Shown here piece after piece: positions 33,382-43,279 of a stretch of DNA of 64,000 nucleotides. Both the position numbers and the translations under genes were made by a program. The notes beneath the pieces were generated by a model, which searched no databases, was not told the origin of the DNA, and worked only from the letters and a program-made list of their open reading frames with translations. Source of the stretch: Maribellus sp. CM-23 (GTDB lineage Bacteria > Bacteroidota > Bacteroidia > Bacteroidales > Prolixibacteraceae). The DNA is taken from the NCBI RefSeq assembly GCF_021354595.1, contig NZ_JADWYJ010000007.1, positions 124,001 to 188,000 of the forward strand. Reading direction: 5' to 3'. Each line of letters opens with the position of its first letter. The stretch's first letter is position 1.

Positions 33382-35247
33382 CTATGCTTTTCCCCTTTTT
33401 TGCAACTCGCTGTTTAATTCACCGATAAAATAGGAAGGTAATATTCCCTGCCTTTTCTTGAAAGCTGCTTTAAAAGTGTTAATGCTATTAAAACCAGCAG
33501 AAGCGGCAATATAATTTAATTTACTATTCCTAAAATCGCCATCCACCAACAACCTCGATAACAGATAATTAATTCTTAAATCATTTATATAATTATTGAA
33601 ATTGGTTTTCTTTTCCAGGTTAATTACCTGTGACAAATATTTCGAATTTGTTTTTAACCGGACGGAAACATCATTTAAATTACAATGCGGATCAAGAAAA
33701 AAGTTTTCTGCTTCCAGTTTATTCAATCTGTGCAGAATCAAGTTCTTTGTTTCTTCGTCAATAGTCTGGCACTTTTTAACCGAAACATCACCACTGTAAT
33801 CATTCGACACGCCAAATGTCTTTCGGTAATCCTGAATTTTCTGTTTCAGCTCCGTCTGCATGGTTGCTAACTCCAGAGTATGACGATAGAGCATTTTATT
33901 CTTCTTCCGGGCCTTGAAATACGACAAGGCAACAATCAAGCAGATGAATGAAACCAGAATAAGAACAACAATCACAAAATTAAATCTGTCTTGCTGAACT
34001 TTGTTTTCCAGTTCTAATATCCTGTTCATCTGGGTTACCTCATTAACCTTTCGCCTGGTTTCCAGTATTATTATTTTCTGTTCCTTTTCGTTGTTAAAAT
34101 ACGAGTCGCGGATTGCGGCATACAAGTTATTATACTCATACGTTTTTGTCAGGTTATTTTGCTTCTTGTATAACTGAGCTAATATAAGACTGTTTGATTT
34201 TACAACATCGAAAGCATTTATTTCTTCGGCTGCTTCCAGGCTTTTTTCATAAAAACCAATAGAAGCAACTGTATCATTTTTCAACAAGAAAAGTTCGGCT
34301 TGCAATATCAGTATTCTGGGAACCCTGAATTTATAACCGTCTTTGTTGATTATCATTAATGCTTTATCTAAATATTGCTGAGCACTTCCATATTCTCCTA
34401 TTTGCATGTAAATTTCTGCCATATTCATAAATACGGCACTTTTTATATAGTTACCGGTAGAAGGAATTTTGGGCTCCATTCTCAAACAAAATGCATAGAT
34501 ATCCAAAGCACCCTTCGGATTATTCAGCTTAGCGGTTAACCGGGCAATTTCATCTATCTTAGAAAAAAGGTACTGTGTTTTTTTTAGTTTGATAATATAA
34601 TGAAGTCCTTCAAAGCAATATTTTAACGATATGGAGTAATTCTCTGTCCGAAGATAATAATGGGACAATGCAAAATAGGCTTTCAAAAACAAATAACCTT
34701 TTTGGGTCCGTTCAGCAAAATCCAGCAGTTCGAATCCAATTTCCAGGGCTAAGTCATACTCCCCTCTTTCCGTATAAATATAGGATTTTAGTGTTTTTAA
34801 ATCGGCGTAACATTCGGGAAACCTATCATATTCCACTACTTCTTCTATTTTCTCGACCTCACTCATGCTTCGGTCAAAAAGACCACTAACAAACAACAGG
34901 TATGCATGATTATATTTTGCCGTTAACTCTCCCTTTTGAAAACCTATCGCCTGAGCAAGCTCAAGAGCCTCTTCATTATACCCACGTGCGGTTTTAATCG
35001 ACTTAAACCTTGTTGCTTCATATAAATCCAACAATACATTCACTTTTTCAATACCTGTGGTATTCTGCTTTTTAATCAGCAACATATCCTGGTCAAGAAA
35101 AATATCCTTACTGTATTTAGCGTCATCAAGCAAGGTTTCAATCTGTTTAAAATAAGCCGTAATTGTATCATTGTCGCTCACCTGGGAATACAATCTGACG
35201 CAATTGATCGTTAACAATAAAACTATGATCCAGATTTTAATATGCAC
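33382..35247 (-). CDS. TPR-containing membrane regulator with AraC-type DNA-binding domain
   Basis: 621 residues. A signal peptide (about 1-21, ending LYSQ) is followed by a long helical region with several TPR-like repeats (about 30-385; for example YGSAQQYLDKALMIINKDG). A membrane helix lies at about 423-445, then a basic segment. A cytoplasmic AraC HTH pair fills about 510-615 (LNDVSVRLKTNSKYLSQVIN, LNYIAASAGFNSINTFKAAFKKRQGILPSYF). This is the one-protein sensor/regulator type common near polysaccharide loci. It lies downstream of susC-susD-GH92 on the same strand with its own -7 box, so it probably controls them. Parts of the gene are strikingly AT-rich (sampled lines near 25% G+C). Confidence 0.88.
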   Translation of the reverse strand: MHIKIWIIVLLLTINCVRLYSQVSDNDTITAYFKQIETLLDDAKYSKDIFLDQDMLLIKKQNTTGIEKVNVLLDLYEATRFKSIKTARGYNEEALELAQAIGFQKGELTAKYNHAYLLFVSGLFDRSMSEVEKIEEVVEYDRFPECYADLKTLKSYIYTERGEYDLALEIGFELLDFAERTQKGYLFLKAYFALSHYYLRTENYSISLKYCFEGLHYIIKLKKTQYLFSKIDEIARLTAKLNNPKGALDIYAFCLRMEPKIPSTGNYIKSAVFMNMAEIYMQIGEYGSAQQYLDKALMIINKDGYKFRVPRILILQAELFLLKNDTVASIGFYEKSLEAAEEINAFDVVKSNSLILAQLYKKQNNLTKTYEYNNLYAAIRDSYFNNEKEQKIIILETRRKVNEVTQMNRILELENKVQQDRFNFVIVVLILVSFICLIVALSYFKARKKNKMLYRHTLELATMQTELKQKIQDYRKTFGVSNDYSGDVSVKKCQTIDEETKNLILHRLNKLEAENFFLDPHCNLNDVSVRLKTNSKYLSQVINLEKKTNFNNYINDLRINYLLSRLLVDGDFRNSKLNYIAASAGFNSINTFKAAFKKRQGILPSYFIGELNSELQKRGKA

Positions 35248-35601
35248 AGTATCTTTCTTATATATCCATCTAATCTCCCAACGAGTAATGCTTCAAAACA
35301 CAAAAACAAATATAATTCTCTAAGTGGAGCTTATATCAAGTTTTTTCGTAGAAATCCGAACCCAATATATTAAAAAAGTAACTTGTAAAAACTGTATTTA
35401 CACAGCTTATAATTTTTGCTACGACAAACAGCCTAGTAGCATAATTCAAAAAAATGAAAATTGCGAAAAGGATTCACTAGAAATTTTTCAGAATAGGAAA
35501 TAAAAGGAGTATAAATGTCGAAAATTACCTGTGCCTAATTATAGAAACATCTGGGGGTTAACAAGAGCTTTGAGTGAGTAATTTAGCTCCCTACAATTAA
35601 A
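35248..35601. other. 354-base intergenic region between GH92 and regulator genes
   Basis: No gene is supported. It holds a likely -7 box for the regulator at 35307-35314 and a weak dyad GCTAC (35418-35422)/GTAGC (35436-35440). It is AT-rich throughout. Confidence 0.6.
35307..35314 (-). promoter_or_regulatory. -7 promoter box for the TPR-AraC regulator
   Basis: The minus strand reads TATATTTG, 59 bases before the ATG at 35247; only a partial -33 match (CTTG) lies 22 bases upstream. Confidence 0.5.
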
Positions 35602-37959
35602 CTAAGGTCTTTGCACTAAGCCAGTGTTCGGCTCATTACCCATGAAAAAAGTTATTGTGCCTCCCTCCGTGATGTCAGAATGCTGTAATGTATTTGCTAT
35701 AAGCTCGTTTCCGTTTAGTTCAATTTTCTGGATGTACACATTTTCCTTCCCCTGATTAACGGTTTTAATGGTAAATCTTTTACCATTTCCCAGATTTATT
35801 GTTGCATTACTGACCAGCGGACTTCCAATCGCATATTCTTCGGAGCCGGGAAGTACAGGATAAAATCCCAAGGCACTAAAAACATACCAGGCACTCATTT
35901 GCCCGGCATCATCGTTCCCACACAATCCGTTCTCCGCATTACTGTACATGGAATCCAATATCATTCGCACACGACTCTGCGTTTTCCACGGCTGATTGGT
36001 CCAATTGTATAAATACGGGATATGGTGTCCCGGCTCATTTCCGTGTACATAATTTCCGATAATGCCATCGCGCGTAATGTCTTCATTCTTTTCAATGTAT
36101 TTGTCCTCAATTTCTTTGGTAAATATCATATCCAGGTGTTGTGGAAATTTATCTTTCCCTCCCATTAACTCAATCATATCATCGATTTCGTGAGGTACAT
36201 ACAAACCGTAATTCAAAGCATTCCCTTCGATAAAGCCTTGCCCGTGCGTGTCAAAAGGATCAAACATTTTACGCCAAGTACCATCCGACATTTTGGGCCT
36301 CATATAGTTACTTTCAGGATCAAAAACATTCAAATAACTTTTTGACCTACCCATATAGTTACTGTACACCTCTTCATTTCCTGCCTTTTTTGCCAACTGA
36401 GCGATACACCAATCATCGTAAGCATATTCCAATGTTTGTGACACCGAATACGAGCTGACATTTTCGGAAACATATCCTAATTTCATATAAGAGTCCAAGC
36501 CTCCGAAATATTTAACGCTGGCAGTACTGGTTGCAGCATCGATTAGTTTTGACAAATCGGCATCGGTCACTCCTTTTGCCACAGCATCAGCAAGAACTGA
36601 AACCGAATGATATCCAACCATACACCAGTTTTCGTTCGCATAATGACTCCAGATCGGAAGCATTCCATGCACACTCTGATCATAATGTGCCAACATCGAT
36701 TTAACCATGTCATTACTCCTTTCGGGCTGAATGATATTAAACAAGGGATGTAGTGCCCGATAGGTATCCCATAAAGAGAAAATGGTATAGTTGGTAAATC
36801 CATCGGATTCGTAGATATTTTGATCAAGCCCCCTGTATTTGCCGTCCACATCTTCGTAAACAATCGGGCTTAACATGGTATGATACAAAGCTGTGTAAAA
36901 CGTTTCTTTTTGCTCCGGAGTTTGGGTCTCCACATTTATTTTCGATAGTTCAGCATTCCACTTCTTTTGTGTTTCCTGTTTTGTTTGCTCAAAATTCCAG
37001 TGTGCAATCTCGGTATTTAGGTTGTTAACAGCCCCTGCAGTACTAACAGAAGAAAGTGCAAACTTCACCTTTATTTTTTCGTTTTCCCCGGTCTCGAAAT
37101 TAAAATAGGCCCTGATATTTCTTCCTGCCATTTCAGGAAAGTTTTGCTCCTCGTTAAACTGCCTGTAAAAGCCATTGTACTTTACATCATCGTACTTCTT
37201 GTGTCCGTACGAATCAAATGGCTTTGAAAACTGCATGGCAAAAAATACTTTTCGGGTTCTGGCCCAACCGCTTGTTTGCCGGTATCCTGTAACCAGCGAA
37301 TCGTTTTCAACCCGAACAAAAGTCCACACATTTTTATCTTCGTAATGGTAGATATTCCAAATCAAATCTAAAATAATGCGCGATTCTTCTGACTGAGGAA
37401 AGGTGTACTGATGAAATCCTACCCTATCACTGGCCGTAAGCTCTGCCAATATGTTATTATCATTTAGCTTAACCCGATAATAACCGGGCTCAGCATACTC
37501 GTCATCGTGCGAAAATGTAGAATGATATCCGCTTCCAGATTCTCTAGCATTTCCAGGCTCCAGCTGTAATTCGCCAATAGTGGGCATTACCAAAAAGTCG
37601 CCCAGATCAGAATGTCCGGTACCGCTAAAATGCGTATGGCAAAAACCAAAAATTGTAGAATCGGTATACTGATAACCCGAGCAATATTGATAGGCTTTGG
37701 GATTGTATTTTCCATTGGTACTATGAGGTTCAAAATTAGTTGCAGGACTTAATTGCACCATTCCAAACGGAGTACTTGCACCGGGATATGTATGTCCCAT
37801 ATCTTTTGTTCCAACAAACGGATTTACATACTGAATAAAATTTTCTGAAGAAACAGCAACACTATCCTGCGGGCTCTCATCCTTCTTTTTTTTACAAGAA
37901 AGCATAAAAAGAGATAGTACCAGGATTACTGGCAAGAACCATAATTTTACTAACGACAT
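35602..37959 (-). CDS. GH92 alpha-mannosidase, lipoprotein
   Basis: 785 residues from the ATG at 37959, which begins a lipoprotein signal ending FMLSCKKKKDE; the frame is open to 38031 but the longer start hides this signal. GH92 marks: YVNPFVGTKDMGHTYPGASTPFGMVQLSP, GFCHTHFSGTGHSDLGD, catalytic region GNEPGHHIPYLYN (Glu) and GNDDAGQMSAWYVFSALGFYP (paired Asp). GH92 enzymes are calcium-dependent inverting exo-alpha-mannosidases acting on mannans or N-glycans; linkage specificity is not evident. Third gene of the SusCD locus, reached across a gap holding a hairpin. Confidence 0.95.
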   Translation of the reverse strand: MSLVKLWFLPVILVLSLFMLSCKKKKDESPQDSVAVSSENFIQYVNPFVGTKDMGHTYPGASTPFGMVQLSPATNFEPHSTNGKYNPKAYQYCSGYQYTDSTIFGFCHTHFSGTGHSDLGDFLVMPTIGELQLEPGNARESGSGYHSTFSHDDEYAEPGYYRVKLNDNNILAELTASDRVGFHQYTFPQSEESRIILDLIWNIYHYEDKNVWTFVRVENDSLVTGYRQTSGWARTRKVFFAMQFSKPFDSYGHKKYDDVKYNGFYRQFNEEQNFPEMAGRNIRAYFNFETGENEKIKVKFALSSVSTAGAVNNLNTEIAHWNFEQTKQETQKKWNAELSKINVETQTPEQKETFYTALYHTMLSPIVYEDVDGKYRGLDQNIYESDGFTNYTIFSLWDTYRALHPLFNIIQPERSNDMVKSMLAHYDQSVHGMLPIWSHYANENWCMVGYHSVSVLADAVAKGVTDADLSKLIDAATSTASVKYFGGLDSYMKLGYVSENVSSYSVSQTLEYAYDDWCIAQLAKKAGNEEVYSNYMGRSKSYLNVFDPESNYMRPKMSDGTWRKMFDPFDTHGQGFIEGNALNYGLYVPHEIDDMIELMGGKDKFPQHLDMIFTKEIEDKYIEKNEDITRDGIIGNYVHGNEPGHHIPYLYNWTNQPWKTQSRVRMILDSMYSNAENGLCGNDDAGQMSAWYVFSALGFYPVLPGSEEYAIGSPLVSNATINLGNGKRFTIKTVNQGKENVYIQKIELNGNELIANTLQHSDITEGGTITFFMGNEPNTGLVQRP

Positions 37960-38035
37960 GATTGTAGTACAGCTTTTTTTTGAGCAATAGAGATTTACTA
38001 ACAGGTTTGAGGATTCGTTCGCATTATTCAATTTA

Positions 38036-38067
38036 GGGAGGCAATGCCATGTTGCGACATTGCCCCC
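38036..38067 (-). other. Intercistronic hairpin between susD and GH92 gene
   Basis: GGGAGGCAATG (38036-38046) pairs with CATTGCCCCC (38058-38067) with one bulged A. There is no T tract on the minus strand. It could adjust transcript processing or stability so that susCD and GH92 levels differ. Confidence 0.5.
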
Positions 38068-38095
38068 TTCTAAACTAAATCTAAACCATCTAATT

Positions 38096-39775
38096 CTAAT
38101 AGTTATCGTTTTGAACCAACACCCCTCTCGATGTATTAATCGCTTCTAAAGGTATTGGATAGTATTCATTTGTTCCGGTTTTAAAAACAGCGGAGTTCAG
38201 GTAAACACGCTTTGCTTTTTCAACCGCTACATAGTCATTCAAAACTTCTGCTGCTATCCCCCATCGTACCAAGTCGAAGAATCTGTGTCCTTCGGATGCA
38301 AGTTCCAATCTACGTTCGAAACGAACTGCTTTAATTGCATATTCTTTATTTGGGAAAGAAGTATATTCTCCAATTACATAATTTGCAGCATCGTTACCCT
38401 CTGTATTTTTAACAAAGCCTTCCGGATTTGCAGCTCTTCGTCTGATTTGATTAACCAAACCCATGGCCTCTCCTAACTCACTCTTATCAGCATGAATTTC
38501 AGCTCTCCATAATAGTACATCCGAATACCTCACTAATGGAGTATTAATTGCGTTATACTGAGGTAAGCCCGCGGCTGAAATTGTACCTTCCTGGTGCTTC
38601 CATACTTCATGTTTTTTAGCCACATAAGGACCTCCGTTTGCCTGGTCACGTACCCATCTCATACCCGGCATAGGCCCCCAGCCCAGAAAATCAATTCCTC
38701 TGCGACCTACTGTCCAGTCTAATCTTGGATCTACATTGCCGGCATAAGAAGTAAATGCCGCATCAGAAGGAATACCCTGGTCATTTTTCATGTCTTCGTC
38801 GTTGAAAGTATCCAGGTAAGGCAAACCATTTTCATCTGTTTTAAAAGCATTAACCAGGTTCTGGCTAGGTTGGAAAAAGCCACAGCATCCACCACCCGGT
38901 GCGTCTGCAGCATAAGGATGGTTCAAACGGTTACCCCTGTTTCCGTTAATATAACCTCTGTCGCCATCGTTCACCGAGTTTTGAACTGCAAATACAGATT
39001 CCGAGTTATTATTTGTTTCTCCATTAAAGTTGTCGTGGTATTTCTCAACAAGGCTAAATGGCCCGTTTTTGATAATATCATCAAGTATAGGAGCTGCAGC
39101 AGTATAATCGTGTTGAAACATATGTGCTTTTGCCAGGTACGCTTTGGCAATCCATGATGTTGCCCGACCGGCGTCCGTTTGTGTATCCGGCAGGTAATCA
39201 ATAGCCGTTTGAAGATCCGCTTCAATATCAGGCCATGTATCATCGGTATTAGGAATGGCTTCAGTGATGTCTTCGGTGATATAAGGAATATTGTTCCAGA
39301 TTTTTTTGGCATCCATGTGGTAATGCGCCCTTAAAAAGCGTGCTTCTCCTTCAAGAGGTTTCAACTTATCTACATCCGTTCCATTCTCAATAGCCAGGGT
39401 TATTGAATTAATTGTTTGATTACACCTGTAAACTCCCTCGTATATGGCTTGCCATTTACTAATTAGATAAAGATTGGAGGTGTTGGGTGCATAACGTTCA
39501 ATTTCGTTTAACGGGGGCTGATCCGAAATGGAAGACCCTTTGTAAAAGTCGTCTGATGCAACATCACCTAATGTCCAGTTTGATGCAGGAGCCCAAAAAT
39601 AGCCAGGATTACCATCGAGCATGGCGTAGGCGCTAACAAGCTGTTGCCCAACCCAATTTTCGTTGATTTCAATCACCCCTTCAGTGAGCGTCCCCTGAGG
39701 ATTAATATCCAACTTGTTTTCACATGACGCAAATGCAAGAAATGCAATCAGTGATATTATTATGTTTCTTTTCAT
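38096..39775 (-). CDS. SusD/RagB family surface glycan-binding lipoprotein
   Basis: 559 residues. Lipoprotein signal LAFASCENKLDINPQG (Cys about 19) with the typical SusD opening. The helical TPR-like core includes FLRAHYHMDAKKIWNNIP and the C-terminal LWRAEIHADKSELGEAMGLVNQIRRRA, with FERRLELASEGHRFFDLVRWG near the end, a hallmark of the family. It caps the SusC channel and binds the glycan at the cell surface. It follows susC with a 172-base gap. Confidence 0.96.
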   Translation of the reverse strand: MKRNIIISLIAFLAFASCENKLDINPQGTLTEGVIEINENWVGQQLVSAYAMLDGNPGYFWAPASNWTLGDVASDDFYKGSSISDQPPLNEIERYAPNTSNLYLISKWQAIYEGVYRCNQTINSITLAIENGTDVDKLKPLEGEARFLRAHYHMDAKKIWNNIPYITEDITEAIPNTDDTWPDIEADLQTAIDYLPDTQTDAGRATSWIAKAYLAKAHMFQHDYTAAAPILDDIIKNGPFSLVEKYHDNFNGETNNNSESVFAVQNSVNDGDRGYINGNRGNRLNHPYAADAPGGGCCGFFQPSQNLVNAFKTDENGLPYLDTFNDEDMKNDQGIPSDAAFTSYAGNVDPRLDWTVGRRGIDFLGWGPMPGMRWVRDQANGGPYVAKKHEVWKHQEGTISAAGLPQYNAINTPLVRYSDVLLWRAEIHADKSELGEAMGLVNQIRRRAANPEGFVKNTEGNDAANYVIGEYTSFPNKEYAIKAVRFERRLELASEGHRFFDLVRWGIAAEVLNDYVAVEKAKRVYLNSAVFKTGTNEYYPIPLEAINTSRGVLVQNDNY

Positions 39776-39947
39776 CTTATTAAATTTGTTTATTCATTTA
39801 AGGTTTAAAATGGAACTCCATAATTTTAAGATTGAATTTTTAAATCACATTAATAAATGGTCGTGCTATTTGCCCTTTATTATTGTTCCTTTCCATCTTT
39901 TCTGAAGTTCACCATAATGTACTGTGACCTGTCTCAGTATAATTTTC

Positions 39948-42900
39948 TTAAAGCGTTAGATTAACACCAACAAGAAATGACTTTGCAACCGGATATGCTC
40001 CCCTGTCAATACCAATGTCAAGGTTTACGCTGTCGCCGCCATAATTTTGCAGGTTAATTTCCGGATCAAGTCCCGAATATTTAGTCCATGTAATAAGATT
40101 TTTAGCCTGAACATAAACCCTAAGCGTGCTAATTCCCAATTTAGAAGTAACTCCCGTATTGAAATTATAACCAAGCTGAATATTTTTTAATCGCAGGTAC
40201 GAGCCATCTTCAATATAGTCTGTACTGGAACTTGAATAGTGCTGTGCCGGGCTGTTGGTCAGTTTCGGAAGTGTTGCATCCGGGTTTTCAGGCGACCAGG
40301 AGTTTAGATACCTGTATGTTTTTGCTCCCGGGAAGCTGTTATAATCTGTAAAGAATTTTGTAAAGTTGTAAATATCATTCCCCTGGCTTCCCTGGAACAT
40401 CAGTGCAAGATCAAAGTTTTTATAATCCAATGCCAGGTTTAATCCATAGGTAAAATCAGGATGCGGACTGCCTATATAAGTGCGATCTTCATCATTAATT
40501 ACACCATCTTTTTTTACATCGCGGTATTTAAATGTCCCTATGCCAATTCCATCATAAGTAGCAGCCGCATTAAGTTCTGCTTCATTCTGAATAATGCCGT
40601 CGATAACAAATCCGTGGAATGAAGCCAACGGATGACCTGCCTGCGTTCTTGAAGGATACGTTTCGCGGGCGGCATTACCGTTTAGGAAGTACTCCGAATT
40701 ATCTGTTAAGGTCAGAATTTTGTTTTTATACGACGATATATTACCACTTAAACTAAAGTTTAATTCATTGCCTATAGTACCACTGTATCCGGCAGAAAAA
40801 TCAAATCCCTTATTTTCCATCGATCCCAGGTTGTCATACGGAGCAGTAACATGTCCGATTAATGTAATGTCCCCGGCACTTCTTAACAGCATGTCTACTG
40901 TCTTCGACTGGTAATATTCGAAACTAAAATTTACCTTTTTATCAAAAAGGATTCCGTCAATACCAATATTTTTTGTGGTTGTGGTTTCCCATTTCAGGTT
41001 TTCGTTGCCAATAGATGTTAAGTTATATCCGGCAGAAACTGAATTATTATCTCCTGACACTGAATAGTTCGAGGTGTTCAGGTCGTTTCCGTACAGATTG
41101 GAAACACGGCCTTCCGGAATACTTTCGTTTCCAAGCTCCCCATAGCCTGCTTTAATTTTCAGATCATTTATAAATGATACATCCTTCATAAATCCTTCCT
41201 CCGAAATTCTCCAGGCTACACTATACGAAGGGAAGAAGCCAACCCGATTATCTTTTGAAAACCTGGAAGTAGCATCTCTACGCAATGATAAAGAAAGCAG
41301 GTATTTATCAGCAAAAGCGTAATCGATCTTACCAAAAGCAGAGAAATAGGCTCTTTTTGCCCCATTGCCTCCATTTGTACTTGTTCCTGTTCCTGCATCC
41401 AGGTATCTGTAATCGATAGCCTCAGTAAAGAACTCTGACCTTGCTGCATTAAATGCTCTAAACTCGTTATTGTAATACTCGGTACCAACAAGGGCATCAA
41501 TTTTATGGTTGTCAAAAACCTTCGAATAACTCAAAGTGTTAAACCATGTGGTAGATAAGTTCAGGTATGTATTTTCGCTAAGCCTGTTTTCAGATACTGG
41601 CTCCGATATTTCCGGGTTTAAAGCAGTAAAAAAGACTCCGTGCTGTGTCCTGTAATCAAGCCCCACATTTGATTTAAAAGTTAATCCTTCCAACAAATCT
41701 ACTTCGCCATATACATTTCCAAGAACCCTTAGAGCTTTTGTTCCGTTATCCTTGTTCCTTTTTGCAGCCGCAATTGAGTTATAGCCATTTCCCAAACCCG
41801 GGCTTTGCGTACCTGCATAATTACCTGCAATGTCGTAAATAGGAAGAATAGGAGCAGCTCTGTAGATAAACGAAATATCCCCGCCAGTTGACTGGTTGCC
41901 TCCTGTAGCAACCCTGTCAGAATAAGATACCGTGAATGACTCACCTAATCGGATTTTGTCAGTTGCTTTAAACTCAGAGTTAGCCCTGAATGTATATCTT
42001 TTGAAACTCGTCTCTAAAGCAACACCATCTTGATTCAAGACACCAAGACCTACATTGAATTTTGCGGTTTCGGTACCTCCCGACATGCTGAGATTGTAAT
42101 CTTGTACCAATGCCGGGTTAAAATATTCATCAAACCAGTCGGTTCCTTCTTTGTTTGCTTTGGTAATTTTGTTGGTTAACGCATTATATGTAGACTCATC
42201 CGCAGTATTTGCCCCCGCAGGCGTAAGATAGGTTGGCAATACCGGAGTTGCACCACTGCCATATTGAATATGATTTGGTGCTGTACCATCGTTTTTAAAG
42301 CGGGTCCATATTAGATCCGCCATCTCCTGAGGTGTAATCATATTCGGAAAATCTGAGTTAGAAACAAAGTCAACCCCCACATTACTGCTGAATTCAACCT
42401 TAGACTTGCTGGCATACTTCCCACTTTTAGTGGTAATAATAACTACGCCGTTTGCAGCCCTGAAACCATATATGGCCGCCGATGAAGCATCTTTAAGAAT
42501 CTGAATCGACTCAATATCGGCTGGATTCAATTGATTTATTCCTGACGTAGTTGGCGTTCCGTCAATCAAGTACAAAGGGTCGTTGTTGTTAATCGTACCA
42601 AATCCCCTGATACGAACCAGAGCAGCGCCCCCGGGGCCACCTTCTGAACCAACGTATACACCTGAAGCCTGCCCTTGTAATGCCTGTTCTATGCTAACTG
42701 GTGTTACCGATGCAATCTCCTCTGTATTGACCACACTAACTGATCCGGTTATATTCCGGGTCGACTGCTTTGAATAGCCTGTCACGACTACCTCTTCCAG
42801 TTCACTCAGGCTTTCTTTCATTGTTACATTAACAACCGTAGAGCCACTAATTACAACTTTTTGGGTTTCCAAGCCAATGTAAGAAAACACCAGTGTTTCT

Positions 42901-43106
42901 CCCAGAGACGCAGTGATCGTATAATTCCCTTCAAAATCAGATTGGGTACCATTTTGCGTTCCTTCAACAACTACCGTAACTACAGGCAGTGGTTCTCCCT
43001 GAGTATCGGTAACTCTACCTGTAATGGTAACTGTTTGTGCCAATATTGCACTCGATGAGAATACAATGCACAACAGAAAAATCAAAATTTTCAGTTTGCT
43101 TTTCAT
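39948..43106 (-). CDS. SusC/RagA family TonB-dependent outer membrane transporter
   Basis: 1052 residues from the ATG at 43106, which starts a clean signal peptide (MKSKLKILIFLLCIVFSSSAI); the open frame to 43154 is ignored. Domains: a CarboxypepD_reg-like domain (VTITGRVTDTQGEPLPVVTV), TonB box region (ELEEVVVTGYSKQ), plug (ALQGQASGVYVGSEGGPGGA, LYLIDGTPT, LKDASSAAIYGFRAANGVVII), then a beta-barrel to a C-terminal LVGVNLTL. No STN domain, so it is not tied to a FecR/ECF sigma pair. It imports glycan fragments, probably mannosides given the GH92 partner. Confidence 0.96.
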   Translation of the reverse strand: MKSKLKILIFLLCIVFSSSAILAQTVTITGRVTDTQGEPLPVVTVVVEGTQNGTQSDFEGNYTITASLGETLVFSYIGLETQKVVISGSTVVNVTMKESLSELEEVVVTGYSKQSTRNITGSVSVVNTEEIASVTPVSIEQALQGQASGVYVGSEGGPGGAALVRIRGFGTINNNDPLYLIDGTPTTSGINQLNPADIESIQILKDASSAAIYGFRAANGVVIITTKSGKYASKSKVEFSSNVGVDFVSNSDFPNMITPQEMADLIWTRFKNDGTAPNHIQYGSGATPVLPTYLTPAGANTADESTYNALTNKITKANKEGTDWFDEYFNPALVQDYNLSMSGGTETAKFNVGLGVLNQDGVALETSFKRYTFRANSEFKATDKIRLGESFTVSYSDRVATGGNQSTGGDISFIYRAAPILPIYDIAGNYAGTQSPGLGNGYNSIAAAKRNKDNGTKALRVLGNVYGEVDLLEGLTFKSNVGLDYRTQHGVFFTALNPEISEPVSENRLSENTYLNLSTTWFNTLSYSKVFDNHKIDALVGTEYYNNEFRAFNAARSEFFTEAIDYRYLDAGTGTSTNGGNGAKRAYFSAFGKIDYAFADKYLLSLSLRRDATSRFSKDNRVGFFPSYSVAWRISEEGFMKDVSFINDLKIKAGYGELGNESIPEGRVSNLYGNDLNTSNYSVSGDNNSVSAGYNLTSIGNENLKWETTTTKNIGIDGILFDKKVNFSFEYYQSKTVDMLLRSAGDITLIGHVTAPYDNLGSMENKGFDFSAGYSGTIGNELNFSLSGNISSYKNKILTLTDNSEYFLNGNAARETYPSRTQAGHPLASFHGFVIDGIIQNEAELNAAATYDGIGIGTFKYRDVKKDGVINDEDRTYIGSPHPDFTYGLNLALDYKNFDLALMFQGSQGNDIYNFTKFFTDYNSFPGAKTYRYLNSWSPENPDATLPKLTNSPAQHYSSSSTDYIEDGSYLRLKNIQLGYNFNTGVTSKLGISTLRVYVQAKNLITWTKYSGLDPEINLQNYGGDSVNLDIGIDRGAYPVAKSFLVGVNLTL

Positions 43107-43213
43107 AAGTTTTAGATTTAATAAAAAATAATTCAAATAGTTTCGTAGGCGCAACCACTAGCAATAATACCAAGAATACCAACCAATTACGAGACCGCAC
43201 AAGAAAGGAAGTA

Positions 43214-43229
43214 TCAAATTCAAGAATTT
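43214..43229. promoter_or_regulatory. Candidate operator, copy 1 (upstream of susC)
   Basis: TCAAATTCAAGAATTT, an inverted repeat of AAATTC/GAATTT, identical to 43256-43271 and 42 bases from it. It lies 108 bases before the susC ATG. Confidence 0.5.
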
Positions 43230-43249
43230 CACAAGCAAGCAATTATATG

Positions 43250-43279
43250 AAAGTGTCAAATTCAAGAATTTGACACTTT
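43250..43279. promoter_or_regulatory. Candidate operator, copy 2, extended dyad
   Basis: AAAGTGTCAAATTC (43250-43263) and GAATTTGACACTTT (43266-43279) form a perfect 14-base dyad with a 2-base centre. It contains the same 16-base core as 43214-43229. A 2-base loop is poor for an RNA hairpin, favouring a protein-binding DNA dyad. Confidence 0.5.

Noticed and set aside
35418..35440. GCTAC/GTAGC dyad as a terminator of the GH92 gene
   Set aside because: Only five base pairs with a 13-base loop and no T tract on the minus strand.
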